A stretch of 5,669 nucleotides of DNA from Spirochaetia bacterium (lineage in GTDB: Bacteria > Spirochaetota > Spirochaetia > Treponematales > Breznakiellaceae), in NCBI GenBank assembly GCA_025997715.1, contig BNUY01000170.1:1-5669 (forward strand), in the 5' to 3' direction. A program made the position numbers and the translations under genes. Under the pieces are notes generated by a model. It saw only the letters and a program-made list of their open reading frames with translations. It searched no databases and had not been told where the DNA came from. This document shows positions 1 through 5,593 of this stretch, piece after piece (position 1 is the first letter of the stretch; every line of letters starts with the position of its first letter).

Positions 1-687
1 CCCCGGTGGGGGGTTCTGCCCAAAAGCCTGATCCCCTCGTTAAGTACGGTGGCGGCAAAGTTTTGGGACATGCTGCTCCACCGGCATTTGGTATTACACA
101 TAGCGTACAGCCTGGGCCGTTTCTTCGCGGCATTTGGTATCGCAGTAATACTGGCGGTACCTATCGGACTCCTCATGGGGTGGAACCTGAAAATTCGCGC
201 CTATGTGCTGCCCCTGTGGCAACTTCTTTCGCCCATACCGCCGCCGGCTTGGGTTCCCATGACGATCATCTTCTTCGGCATCGGATCTAAGATGCACATT
301 TTTTTGATGTTCCTCGGGATTTTCTATCCCGTTTTATTTAATACCTACCAGGGGATCAAGGACACCGACCCCCGGTACCTCGCCAGCGCCAGGGTTTTCG
401 GCGCCAGTGAATTTACCCTGCTCCGCAAAGTGTATTTCTGGCACGCCTTTGGTTCAATAATCATGAGCCTTAAAACCGGTATTGCCATGGGCTTAGTAAT
501 GCTCATCATCGGCGAATCCTACGGGGGCCGTATGGGTATCGGTTTTCTTTTGGGCCAGGCCAAGGACTACTTTGTTGTCCCCGAGATGATGGTCTGCATG
601 GTCATCCTCGGCTGGATTGGCTGGTTCCTCATTGAGGTTCTCAAATATGTCGAACTGAAACTCGCCGTCTGGAAAGTGGGCCGGTAA
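1..687 (+). CDS. ABC transporter permease, TauC/SsuC-like (5' end missing)
   Basis: This is the inner-membrane subunit of an ABC importer of the nitrate/sulfonate/taurine class. The frame is open from base 1 to the TAA at 685-687, giving 228 residues, while family members are usually about 250. The GTG at 49 is therefore probably internal, because the residues before it (LPKSLIPSLST) look like the conserved pre-transmembrane segment of TauC-like proteins. Hydrophobic segments lie near residues 37-60, 68-80, 86-112, 157-174 and 194-213. The cytoplasmic EAA loop that docks on the ATPase is seen near residues 126-146 (LASARVFGASEFTLLRKVYF). The SPIPPPAWVP stretch and the IGESYGGRMGIG stretch are typical of this family. 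The ATPase gene follows after 40 nt. Substrate is unknown: sulfonate, taurine, thiamine-precursor and other organic-ion importers share this fold. No substrate-binding protein gene is visible, and it may lie upstream. Confidence 0.88.
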   Translation, partial: PRWGVLPKSLIPSLSTVAAKFWDMLLHRHLVLHIAYSLGRFFAAFGIAVILAVPIGLLMGWNLKIRAYVLPLWQLLSPIPPPAWVPMTIIFFGIGSKMHIFLMFLGIFYPVLFNTYQGIKDTDPRYLASARVFGASEFTLLRKVYFWHAFGSIIMSLKTGIAMGLVMLIIGESYGGRMGIGFLLGQAKDYFVVPEMMVCMVILGWIGWFLIEVLKYVELKLAVWKVGR

Positions 688-713
688 TGCACCCTCACCC
701 GACGAACCTAGTG

Positions 714-720
714 AGGAGGT
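714..720 (+). promoter_or_regulatory. Shine-Dalgarno for the ABC ATPase
   Basis: The sequence AGGAGGT lies 7 nt before a GTG codon at 728. It is a near-perfect anti-16S match at ideal spacing and fixes the ATPase start at GTG rather than at a later codon. This suggests the ATPase initiates independently although it is co-transcribed with the permease. Confidence 0.85.
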
Positions 721-727
721 TCCCCTC

Positions 728-1606
728 GTGATTGAAGCCAGGAGCATTACTAAGTTTTTTTCCGTGGTAAACGAGAAGGGGCTCGCCGAAGGGCTTACCG
801 CAGTACTGAATGTGTCCCTCACCATTCCCGATGGAAAAATAGTAACGCTGCTCGGGCCGTCGGGCTGCGGGAAATCAACTTTCCTTGAAATCCTCGCGGG
901 GCTCCAGGCGCCGACCGATGGAACAATACACATCGACGGCAAACTGGTTCTGGAACCCCTGCCTTCAACCCGGAAAGAAATGGAAGCCTACAAACGGCGG
1001 TACCGCTTCATTTCCCCCCTGGCAAACGGCGTTTTCCGGGACCGGCCAAAGCATGACATCGCCATGATATTTCAGGATTACGCGATTTTTCCCTGGATGA
1101 CCGCCATTGAAAACATCAACTTTGCGCTGAAGCTCCGGGGCATCAAACGGGCCGAACGGCATGATAGAAGCCGGCATTATCTTGGCAAGGTGGGCCTTAG
1201 CGGGGTGGAGTACAAGTACCCGTCACAGCTTTCGGGGGGTATGCGCCAGCGGCTTGCTTTAGCCAGGGCGCTCTCGGTGGAGCCGAAAATTATCCTCATG
1301 GACGAACCCTTTGCGGCGGTTGACGCCCTGACCCGGGAAAAACTCCAGGACGATCTTCTGCGGCTCTGGGACGAAATTGGATCGCAGCTTATCATCGTTA
1401 TGGTAACCCATGATGTCACCGAGGCGGTGTATCTTTCGGATGAGGTGGTGGTTTTTTCTCCCGGCCCCGGCTCTATCCGCAATAGGATTCCGGTGGATAT
1501 TAAGCGGCCCCGTGCCAGAACCGACCCGGAGATCATCGAAATTCAGGAGCGCATTTTTGCGATGTTCCAATACGATCTTAATCAGGAAAGCGACTATGCA
1601 ATTTAG
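728..1606 (+). CDS. ABC transporter ATP-binding protein, nitrate/sulfonate/taurine class
   Basis: This is the cytoplasmic ATPase that powers the permease encoded just upstream. It has 292 residues. All nucleotide-binding motifs are intact: Walker [10 protein letters not shown] at residues 43-51, Q-loop Gln116 in [13 protein letters not shown] signature LSGGMRQR at 168-175, Walker B IILMDEP at 188-194 with Glu193, and H-loop His228 in VTHD. The family-typical order is therefore complete. It differs in carrying roughly 25-30 extra residues between the first beta-sheet region (IDGK, 69-72) and the Q-loop. This stretch is charged and aromatic ([11 protein letters not shown], 84-94); TauB/SsuB-type proteins usually have only a short GPG-containing turn there. 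The GTG start is set by the Shine-Dalgarno at 714-720. The TAG stop is 11 nt before the cysK ATG, consistent with one operon. Transport role is secure; substrate is not. Confidence 0.92.
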   Translation: MIEARSITKFFSVVNEKGLAEGLTAVLNVSLTIPDGKIVTLLGPSGCGKSTFLEILAGLQAPTDGTIHIDGKLVLEPLPSTRKEMEAYKRRYRFISPLANGVFRDRPKHDIAMIFQDYAIFPWMTAIENINFALKLRGIKRAERHDRSRHYLGKVGLSGVEYKYPSQLSGGMRQRLALARALSVEPKIILMDEPFAAVDALTREKLQDDLLRLWDEIGSQLIIVMVTHDVTEAVYLSDEVVVFSPGPGSIRNRIPVDIKRPRARTDPEIIEIQERIFAMFQYDLNQESDYAI

Positions 1607-1611
1607 TGAGG
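1607..1611 (+). promoter_or_regulatory. Shine-Dalgarno choosing the ATG start of cysK
   Basis: A TGAGG motif ends 6 nt before ATG 1618. An in-frame GTG at 1606 overlaps the last base of the ATPase stop codon, but it has no comparably placed purine-rich site and would add only four residues. The ATG is preferred. The site sits at the ATPase stop codon, so translational coupling is likely. Confidence 0.6.
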
Positions 1612-1617
1612 TACCTA

Positions 1618-2589
1618 ATGGGCAGTAATACTACGATTGATACGTGTGCTGATGCACGGGGAAAAATATATGCCGACATTACCGCTGCCCGGGGAAACAC
1701 ACCATTGGTGCGTCTTGCCAGGCTTGGCGGGGGCTTAGGCGGAACGGTGCTTGCCAAGGTGGAAGCCTTTAACCCCATGAACAGTGTAAAGTGCCGCATC
1801 GGCGCCGCCATGCTGGATGCGGCGGTCAGGGATGGAAAACTGAACCCCGGCGGTACCGTCATTGAGCCCACTTCGGGAAATACCGGCATAGGACTGGCCT
1901 TTGCCTGCGCCGCCCGGGGCTACAAGCTCATCCTCACCATGCCCGAGACCATGTCGGTGGAGCGGCGAAAACTGGCGGCCATGCTCGGCGCAGATGTGGT
2001 GCTCACCTCGGGGAAGGCCGGCATGAACGGCGCGGTGAACAAGGCCCGTGAACTCACTTCAACCATTCCTAATAGTTTTATGCCCCTTCAATTTGAAAAC
2101 CCCGCTAACCCCGAGGCCCACCGTAAAACTACGGCGCTTGAAATTTGGGAGGATACTGCGGGCGCGGTGGACATCTTTGTCGCCGGGGTTGGTACCGGCG
2201 GAACCATCACCGGCGTGGGGGAAGTGTTGAAAGAACGAAAGCCGGGGGTGGAGATAGTTGCGGTGGAGCCCGACGCGTCGCCTGTACTTTCAGGAGGCAG
2301 GCCCGGCCCGCACCGCATCCAGGGCATCGGCGCGGGGTTCATCCCCAGGGTGCTCAACCGCTCGATCATTGACGAGATTGTCCGGGTAACCAATGAGGAC
2401 GCTATCAACACCGCCCGCCGTGTTGCCCGTACCGAGGGAATCCTGGTGGGGATATCTGCGGGGGCTGCGGTGTGGGCGGCGTTGCAAATTGCGGGGCGGA
2501 AGGAAAATGCGGGGAAAACCATTGTGGTGATCCTTCCCGATTCGGGGGAACGGTACCTTTCGACCCAGCTTTCGGATACGGAGGAATAA
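1618..2589 (+). CDS. cysK: Cysteine synthase A (O-acetylserine sulfhydrylase)
   Basis: This is a PLP enzyme that joins sulfide to O-acetyl-L-serine to give L-cysteine and acetate in the cytoplasm. The product has 323 residues, the usual CysK length. The PLP Schiff-base lysine is Lys58 in NSVKCR, the same SVKCR form as in E. coli CysK. The substrate-binding loop TSGNTG is at 85-90 and the PLP-phosphate loop GTGGT at 192-196. Also present are [10 protein letters not shown] (108-117), [12 protein letters not shown] (232-243), the GISAGAA segment carrying the pyridine-nitrogen serine near 280, and the C-terminal [10 protein letters not shown] (307-316). These match the CysK branch much better than CysM or cystathionine beta-synthase, and there is no CBS domain. 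It sits 11 nt after an ABC ATPase and 4 nt before a small exported protein, suggesting co-transcription with a nutrient importer. No defects are visible. Confidence 0.95.
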   Translation: MGSNTTIDTCADARGKIYADITAARGNTPLVRLARLGGGLGGTVLAKVEAFNPMNSVKCRIGAAMLDAAVRDGKLNPGGTVIEPTSGNTGIGLAFACAARGYKLILTMPETMSVERRKLAAMLGADVVLTSGKAGMNGAVNKARELTSTIPNSFMPLQFENPANPEAHRKTTALEIWEDTAGAVDIFVAGVGTGGTITGVGEVLKERKPGVEIVAVEPDASPVLSGGRPGPHRIQGIGAGFIPRVLNRSIIDEIVRVTNEDAINTARRVARTEGILVGISAGAAVWAALQIAGRKENAGKTIVVILPDSGERYLSTQLSDTEE

Positions 2590-2593
2590 GGCC

Positions 2594-3169
2594 ATGCGTA
2601 AATCAATACGGATACTGTTTATTTCCATTCTTAGCTTTATTGTTTTTTGTAAAACACCGAAGGAATTGGAAGATCCGCCCATCATCACTTCCGCGACCTA
2701 TCAGCACACGCTCTATAACGGCCGGCCTCAGCCAATTGATGTGCAGGCGGCAAAGGATGCTGCACCCTTTGTCATCACCTACTTCCCTTCCGAAGATGCT
2801 TTATGGAACAACACCGGCGGAACCCGGGAGGTCCCCCGGGAAGTAGGAACCTATTACGCCCGCATTGAACGCCCCGCGGGAAAGGGCTACCGGGAAGGAA
2901 AGCCCGTTAAGGTTGAGTATTATATCCAGAAAGCGTTTGTGCCCATTGATGCTGAACCGCAGCAGGAATTTGCCTACGATGGAACGCCCAAAGCGGCGTT
3001 GGTGCGCTCTCCCTTGACGCTTACCCTTAGTTATTATAATGAAGCGGCGCCGCAGGTACCCTTAGCCGGGCCTCCGGTAGAGCGGGGGCCTTACCGGGTG
3101 GTGATAAGCTATCCGGGGGATGACCGCTATATGGGCGCTTCAAGGGAAATCGAACTACGTATTAAATAA
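2594..3169 (+). CDS. Small exported, probable lipoprotein with two MBG-like Ig-fold domains
   Basis: The product has 191 residues. The N-terminus (residues 1-19) has a basic MRKSIR head, a hydrophobic core, and a cysteine at 19 in SFIVFC. This would be a loose lipobox of the kind spirochaetes tolerate, although Phe at -1 is unusual. The remainder forms two similar units, at about 34-113 and 114-191. Each has a YNG/YDG-x-P turn (YNGRPQ at 41, YDGTPK at 128), a strand with paired aromatics (ITYF, LSYY), a GTYYARI or GPYRVVI strand, and a closing hydrophobic strand ending in IQK or RIK. This pattern resembles MBG-type bacterial Ig-like domains of surface proteins. The gene starts 4 nt after cysK, with GGAGG at 2580-2584 inside the end of cysK, so it probably belongs to the same transcript. 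Function is unknown; surface or periplasmic binding is inference. Confidence 0.72.
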   Translation: MRKSIRILFISILSFIVFCKTPKELEDPPIITSATYQHTLYNGRPQPIDVQAAKDAAPFVITYFPSEDALWNNTGGTREVPREVGTYYARIERPAGKGYREGKPVKVEYYIQKAFVPIDAEPQQEFAYDGTPKAALVRSPLTLTLSYYNEAAPQVPLAGPPVERGPYRVVISYPGDDRYMGASREIELRIK

Positions 3170-3180
3170 AGAAAGAGTAC

Positions 3181-3209
3181 TTGCCAAAGAAATCATTTTC
3201 TGATATAAC
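3181..3209 (+). promoter_or_regulatory. Sigma-70-like promoter for the DUF2158-like gene
   Basis: A -35 box TTGCCA (3181-3186) and a -10 box TATAAC (3204-3209) each match consensus at five of six positions and are separated by 17 nt. Transcription would begin near 3216, leaving a leader of about 50 nt before the ATG at 3266. It starts a new unit after the cysK operon. A TTGACA at 3235-3240 has no well-spaced -10 and is considered incidental. Confidence 0.6.
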
Positions 3210-3234
3210 TAGCAATAGTTGGAACTAACGTTCC
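3207..3234 (+). promoter_or_regulatory. Two adjacent perfect inverted repeats at the promoter/leader
   Basis: AACTA-GCAA-TAGTT (3207-3220) is followed with no gap by GGAAC-TAAC-GTTCC (3221-3234). Each is a perfect 5-bp stem with a 4-nt loop, and GCAA is a GNRA-type tetraloop. The first overlaps the -10 box and the expected start of transcription. The pair could be an operator for a dimeric regulator, a leader RNA structure, or a weak end-structure for the upstream operon. There is no U-tract, which argues against a terminator. The sequence does not show which reading is right. Confidence 0.4.
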
Positions 3235-3265
3235 TTGACAATTTGACTTTAAATAGGGGTTTGTA

Positions 3266-3517
3266 ATGAGTGTACGTGCAACAGAGCGGCTTATTGGAGA
3301 CGTGGTTGTGGTGACGGGGCTTTCCAATAGTCCCAAGATGGTGGTGCAGTCGGTTAATATTGAAGCCAAGCAGGTAACCGCCGTTTGGTTTGATGCTAAC
3401 CATGCGGGTCAGCAGTTGGTTTTCCCTGCAGCGGCGATTGACCGCATTGAAGTTCCGGCACCGGCAGCGAAGAGCGCCGGGACCGGGACCAGGGGCAGAA
3501 AACCCAAGGCAAAGTAG
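3266..3517 (+). CDS. Small DUF2158/YodC-like protein with basic tail
   Basis: The product has 83 residues, no signal peptide and no membrane segment. The core at 9-63 reads as a small beta-barrel-like domain. It starts LIGDVVVVTG, continues with SPKMVVQSV and a TAVWFD strand (38-43), and ends LVFPAAAIDRIEV. The order GDVV, PKM.V, WFD, FP..AI follows the DUF2158 (YodC-like) pattern of uncharacterised small proteins; this is recognition by eye, not a search. After an Ala/Pro linker the last 12 or so residues are basic and include RGRKP, close to the AT-hook core, so nucleic-acid binding is possible. The ribosome-binding site is AGGGGT at 3255-3260, 5 nt before ATG. It has its own promoter, an adjacent double hairpin, and a terminator directly after, so it is probably monocistronic. 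Confidence 0.65.
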   Translation: MSVRATERLIGDVVVVTGLSNSPKMVVQSVNIEAKQVTAVWFDANHAGQQLVFPAAAIDRIEVPAPAAKSAGTGTRGRKPKAK

Positions 3518-3524
3518 TATCTTT

Positions 3525-3551
3525 AAAGCCGCCCTTTAAAACGGCGGCTTT
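3525..3551. terminator. Hairpin terminator between convergent genes
   Basis: AAAGCCGCC (3525-3533) and GGCGGCTTT (3543-3551) form a perfect 9-bp stem around a 9-nt loop, 7 nt after the stop of the DUF2158-like gene. The A/T end of the stem gives a short U-run in both directions. It lies between convergent genes and probably ends transcription from both sides, although neither U-tract is long. Confidence 0.65.
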
Positions 3552-3583
3552 CCATAAAATTCAGGACTATTTTCCCCGCGTTT

Positions 3584-4354
3584 TCACCGGTCTTCCGGAT
3601 TTGTTTTTGTGAGGGAGCCTCCAACCTTCTCCATTTGCTTGATCAGCGCCGCCATATCCCGTGGCAAGGGCGCTTCCAGGGAGAGTCCCGCAGATCCGGG
3701 CGGGTAGGGCAGGGTCAGCTTACCGGCGTGGAGCCCCAGCCGTTCCAGCAGGGGCTTTTCCTCCTGAGGGTCACCCCGCCAGCCCTTCTTGATGGCGGAA
3801 AGGTACACCGGCTTGGGGCTGTTGCGGGTGCCGTAGAGGGGGTCGCAGACCACGGGGTGGCCCAGGCTGGCCAGGTGGACCCGGATTTGGTGGGTGCGGC
3901 CCGAGGCAGGGCGGGCTTCCACCACCGAATAGCTGCCGGCGCTTAGGATGAGGCGAAAATAGGTGAGGGACTTTTTGCCATGGGATTTGTCAATGATGGT
4001 CCGGTGCAGTTTGTCCCCATCCGGCGCCAGGGCAAGGTCACAGTCCGTTTCCGTCCAGGCCGGCCGGCCATGCACCACGGCGCAGTAGGTTTTTGCCGCT
4101 TCCCGTGACTCGAAGGCCTTGGAAAGATGCCGGTGGGTGTCCTCATCCCGGGCAAAGACGATAAGCCCCGAGGTGTCCCGGTCCAGGCGGTGTACGATAA
4201 AGATAGGGCCGGCATAAAAGCTGCCCAGGAGCTTGTCCAGCCGTTCCCGGGATTCGTCCCAGCGGTCACCGCTTACAGCGATACCTGCGGCTTTGTTCAC
4301 CGCCGTGATATGGGTGTCCTCGTATATGATGGTGAAGGGGAGTTTTTGCTTCAT
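3584..4354 (-). CDS. RluA-family RNA pseudouridine synthase
   Basis: This enzyme isomerises specific uridines to pseudouridine in rRNA or tRNA. The product has 256 residues. The catalytic motif HRLDRDTSG is at 55-63, with the nucleophilic aspartate at Asp58. The second conserved block GRTHQIRVHLASLGHPV is at 152-168, followed by CDPLYG (170-175). An early YEDTHITAVNKAAGIAV strand (11-27) is typical of the family's first motif. There is no N-terminal S4 RNA-binding domain as in RluC/RluD, so it is a catalytic-domain-only form like RluA or TruC. Which uridine it modifies cannot be told, so no symbol is given. The start is ATG with AAGGA 4 nt upstream (4359-4363). The gene converges on the DUF2158-like gene. 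A tiny 30-codon frame upstream overlaps its start codon, but it has no clear ribosome-binding site. Confidence 0.92.
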   Translation of the reverse strand: MKQKLPFTIIYEDTHITAVNKAAGIAVSGDRWDESRERLDKLLGSFYAGPIFIVHRLDRDTSGLIVFARDEDTHRHLSKAFESREAAKTYCAVVHGRPAWTETDCDLALAPDGDKLHRTIIDKSHGKKSLTYFRLILSAGSYSVVEARPASGRTHQIRVHLASLGHPVVCDPLYGTRNSPKPVYLSAIKKGWRGDPQEEKPLLERLGLHAGKLTLPYPPGSAGLSLEAPLPRDMAALIKQMEKVGGSLTKTNPEDR

Positions 4355-4450
4355 ATAGTCCTTCCCTTATAGTAGTATAGAGAACTTTTTTTTGTAACCT
4401 TATATACCCCGTTTTGTTTCCTTAATAATAGAATTTCCTCCATTTTTTTT

Positions 4451-4488
4451 GCCGCCGCCGTTTCCTCCTTTCGGCGGCGGCTTTTTTT
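4451..4488 (+). terminator. Strong intrinsic terminator on the + strand, no gene in front
   Basis: GCCGCCGCCG (4451-4460) pairs perfectly with CGGCGGCGGC (4472-4481) around an 11-nt pyrimidine loop, followed by seven T. Eight T also precede it (4443-4450). On the + strand this is a textbook rho-independent terminator; on the minus strand it would have only an A-tract after the stem. The nearest + strand gene ends at 3517 and has its own terminator. The signal may therefore stop antisense transcription from the divergent region or end an unannotated short RNA. Confidence 0.7.
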
Positions 4489-4500
4489 ATCCCTCTGAGC

Positions 4501-4620
4501 CAGTTCCAAAATAAGAATTTGTCCGCGAATGGACGCGAATAAACGCGAATAAGATAAGAATCTTTTGTTTTATTCGCGTCCATTCGCGTAATTCGCGGAC
4601 GGTCTTGTATTTTGGAACTG
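4501..4620. repeat. 120-bp palindromic intergenic repeat (MITE/REP-like)
   Basis: Identical 13-bp terminal inverted repeats, CAGTTCCAAAATA (4501-4513) and its complement (4608-4620), enclose mirrored arrays. The left arm has three 10-nt units ending in CGCGAAT (4521-4550). The right arm has three inverted copies starting ATTCGCG at 4572, 4582 and 4591. The innermost part, AAGAT-AAGA-ATCTT (4551-4564), forms the hairpin tip. The whole would fold into one long hairpin or cruciform. No open frame, transposase or clear target duplication is visible. It resembles small non-autonomous mobile or dispersed palindromic elements; copy number elsewhere cannot be seen from this window. Confidence 0.75.
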
Positions 4621-4633
4621 ACTACTCTATATA
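4605..4633 (+). promoter_or_regulatory. Candidate promoter for the TPR gene
   Basis: TTGTAT (4605-4610) and TATATA (4628-4633) are 17 nt apart. The -10 box is good, at five of six positions; the -35 is poor, at three of six. The -35 and most of the spacer lie inside the right end of the palindrome, so the element may supply part of the promoter. A later TATTTT at 4663 is an alternative -10 with worse spacing. Confidence 0.3.
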
Positions 4634-4688
4634 CGGGTTTAACGAATCGCTTTTTCTGTCGATATTTTATAGAGGGGGATGAAACTCT

Positions 4689-5576
4689 ATGAAACGAAAC
4701 GCTGGTTTTTTGCTTTTTCTCTGGTTTTTTGCCTGTCTTATAGGAATTCAAAACGGGTCCGCCCAGACTGCGCGGCCCAGGCTTGACCAGGGGATCACCC
4801 TCTACCGTGCAGGTCAGTGGAACGAAGCGGTACAGGAGTTGCACCGGGCCCGGGGAGAAGCGGTCAACCCCGGCCAAGTGGCGGAGGTCCTCTATTGGCT
4901 AGCCCTGGCGGAATTTTCCCTGGGTGAATACGATCTCGCCCTCCGGGATATCAACACCCTGCAGCAGGTTGCTCCCGCGGGGCTGCGTATGGACGACATT
5001 TTATTTTACAAGGGCCGCACCCTCTATTATCTGAAACGCCATGACGAGGCTCTTGCTCAGTTCAGGACCTACGGCACTATATTGAGCTACCAGAATACCC
5101 CCGGGGCCAAGGCCGAAAAATCGGTACTCGCCTATTGGATAGGGGAATGTCTTTACGCCCTGGGCCGGCAGGACGAGGCGGCGGCGCAATTTGCTCTGGT
5201 GACCAAGTCCCGCCCCTGGAGCGAAAAGCACGAAACCGCCGCCTATCGTTTAGCCCTGATCCAGCAGAATAACGCCCAGGCCGAAATTCTGGACAAGTTG
5301 ACCGGGAGCTATGCCGAGTACCTGAAAACCGTGGAAGATTACCAACGGCTCCTGGCGGAAACAGAAGCCCGGACCCAATCCCTTGAGACCAGCCTAAATG
5401 ACATCGCAAGGGTCGTTGGTGTGGAGCGGAACAGCCTCCCCGCCCCTTCTCCGCCCCGGAACCCCAGCCCGGAACAAACCATCCAGCGTATCCGCGAAAG
5501 AAAGGCGTTGGCGGAGAAACAACGCAGCGAGCTTGCCGTATATCCTGAAATTGACAATAAAAACACAATGAACTAA
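4689..5576 (+). CDS. Exported tetratricopeptide-repeat protein
   Basis: The product has 295 residues. A signal peptide covers about 1-25: MKRN head, a Phe/Leu-rich core, and a probable cleavage after GSA (residues 23-25), so the mature protein is likely periplasmic. Residues 30-175 contain about four TPR helical pairs, near 31-57, 66-93, 103-130 and 147-173. Their typical residues show in LYRAGQWNEAVQEL, LAEFSLGEYDLALRDI, LYYLKRHDEALAQF and LYALGRQDEAAAQF. Residues 200-245 look like a charged amphipathic helix or short coiled coil. A Pro/Ser linker (250-261) and a final charged helix (264-283) follow. The layout recalls periplasmic scaffold proteins such as BamD or CpoB/YbgF, but no specific orthologue is recognised. 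The ribosome-binding site AGAGGGGG (4671-4678) lies 10 nt before ATG. A closer ATG at 4679 is in another frame and stops after about 35 codons. Confidence 0.82.
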   Translation: MKRNAGFLLFLWFFACLIGIQNGSAQTARPRLDQGITLYRAGQWNEAVQELHRARGEAVNPGQVAEVLYWLALAEFSLGEYDLALRDINTLQQVAPAGLRMDDILFYKGRTLYYLKRHDEALAQFRTYGTILSYQNTPGAKAEKSVLAYWIGECLYALGRQDEAAAQFALVTKSRPWSEKHETAAYRLALIQQNNAQAEILDKLTGSYAEYLKTVEDYQRLLAETEARTQSLETSLNDIARVVGVERNSLPAPSPPRNPSPEQTIQRIRERKALAEKQRSELAVYPEIDNKNTMN

Positions 5577-5593
5577 GGTATAGAGGAATCCTC

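Larger units (their letters stand above)
4355..4688. other. Structured intergenic region without a supported gene
   Basis: This 334-bp AT-rich gap lies between divergent genes. From left to right it holds the upstream region of the pseudouridine synthase (no convincing promoter; TATACT or TATAAG could be -10 boxes on the minus strand near 4379-4366 but with poor -35 spacing), a strong + strand hairpin terminator (4451-4488), a 120-bp palindrome (4501-4620), and a candidate promoter and ribosome-binding site for the TPR gene. Minus-strand open frames crossing it are low-complexity translations of the hairpin and palindrome and look spurious. Confidence 0.7.

Noticed and set aside
1789..1800. 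Cysteine instead of aspartate after the PLP lysine of cysteine synthase (SVKCR rather than SVKDR).
   Set aside because: E. coli-type CysK has the same SVKCR sequence, so this is a normal variant and not a lost catalytic residue.
2088..2606. A 172-codon minus-strand open frame opposite cysK.
   Set aside because: It lies entirely over conserved cysK catalytic motifs and is a mirror of that gene's codon bias.
3221..3250. GGAAC-TAAC-GTTCC followed by a T-containing stretch considered as the terminator of the cysK operon.
   Set aside because: The stem has only five pairs and the following bases do not form a continuous T-run. It also lies within the leader of the next gene.
4521..4600. Regularly spaced CGCGAAT repeats considered as a CRISPR array.
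   Set aside because: Units are only 10 nt apart with no spacers and reverse orientation midway, which is the geometry of a palindromic element and not of a CRISPR array.
4679..4786. An ATG at 4679 closer to the AGAGGGGG site, opening a frame that also begins like a signal peptide (MKLYETKRWFF).
   Set aside because: It stops after about 35 codons, overlaps the clear signal peptide and TPR frame, and owes its hydrophobicity to the same T-rich codons read in another phase.
4422..4877. A 151-codon minus-strand open frame across the palindrome and terminator.
   Set aside because: Its sequence is a translation of the repeat arms and the GC hairpin (Lys/Arg-rich low complexity), and it overlaps the start of the well-supported TPR gene.
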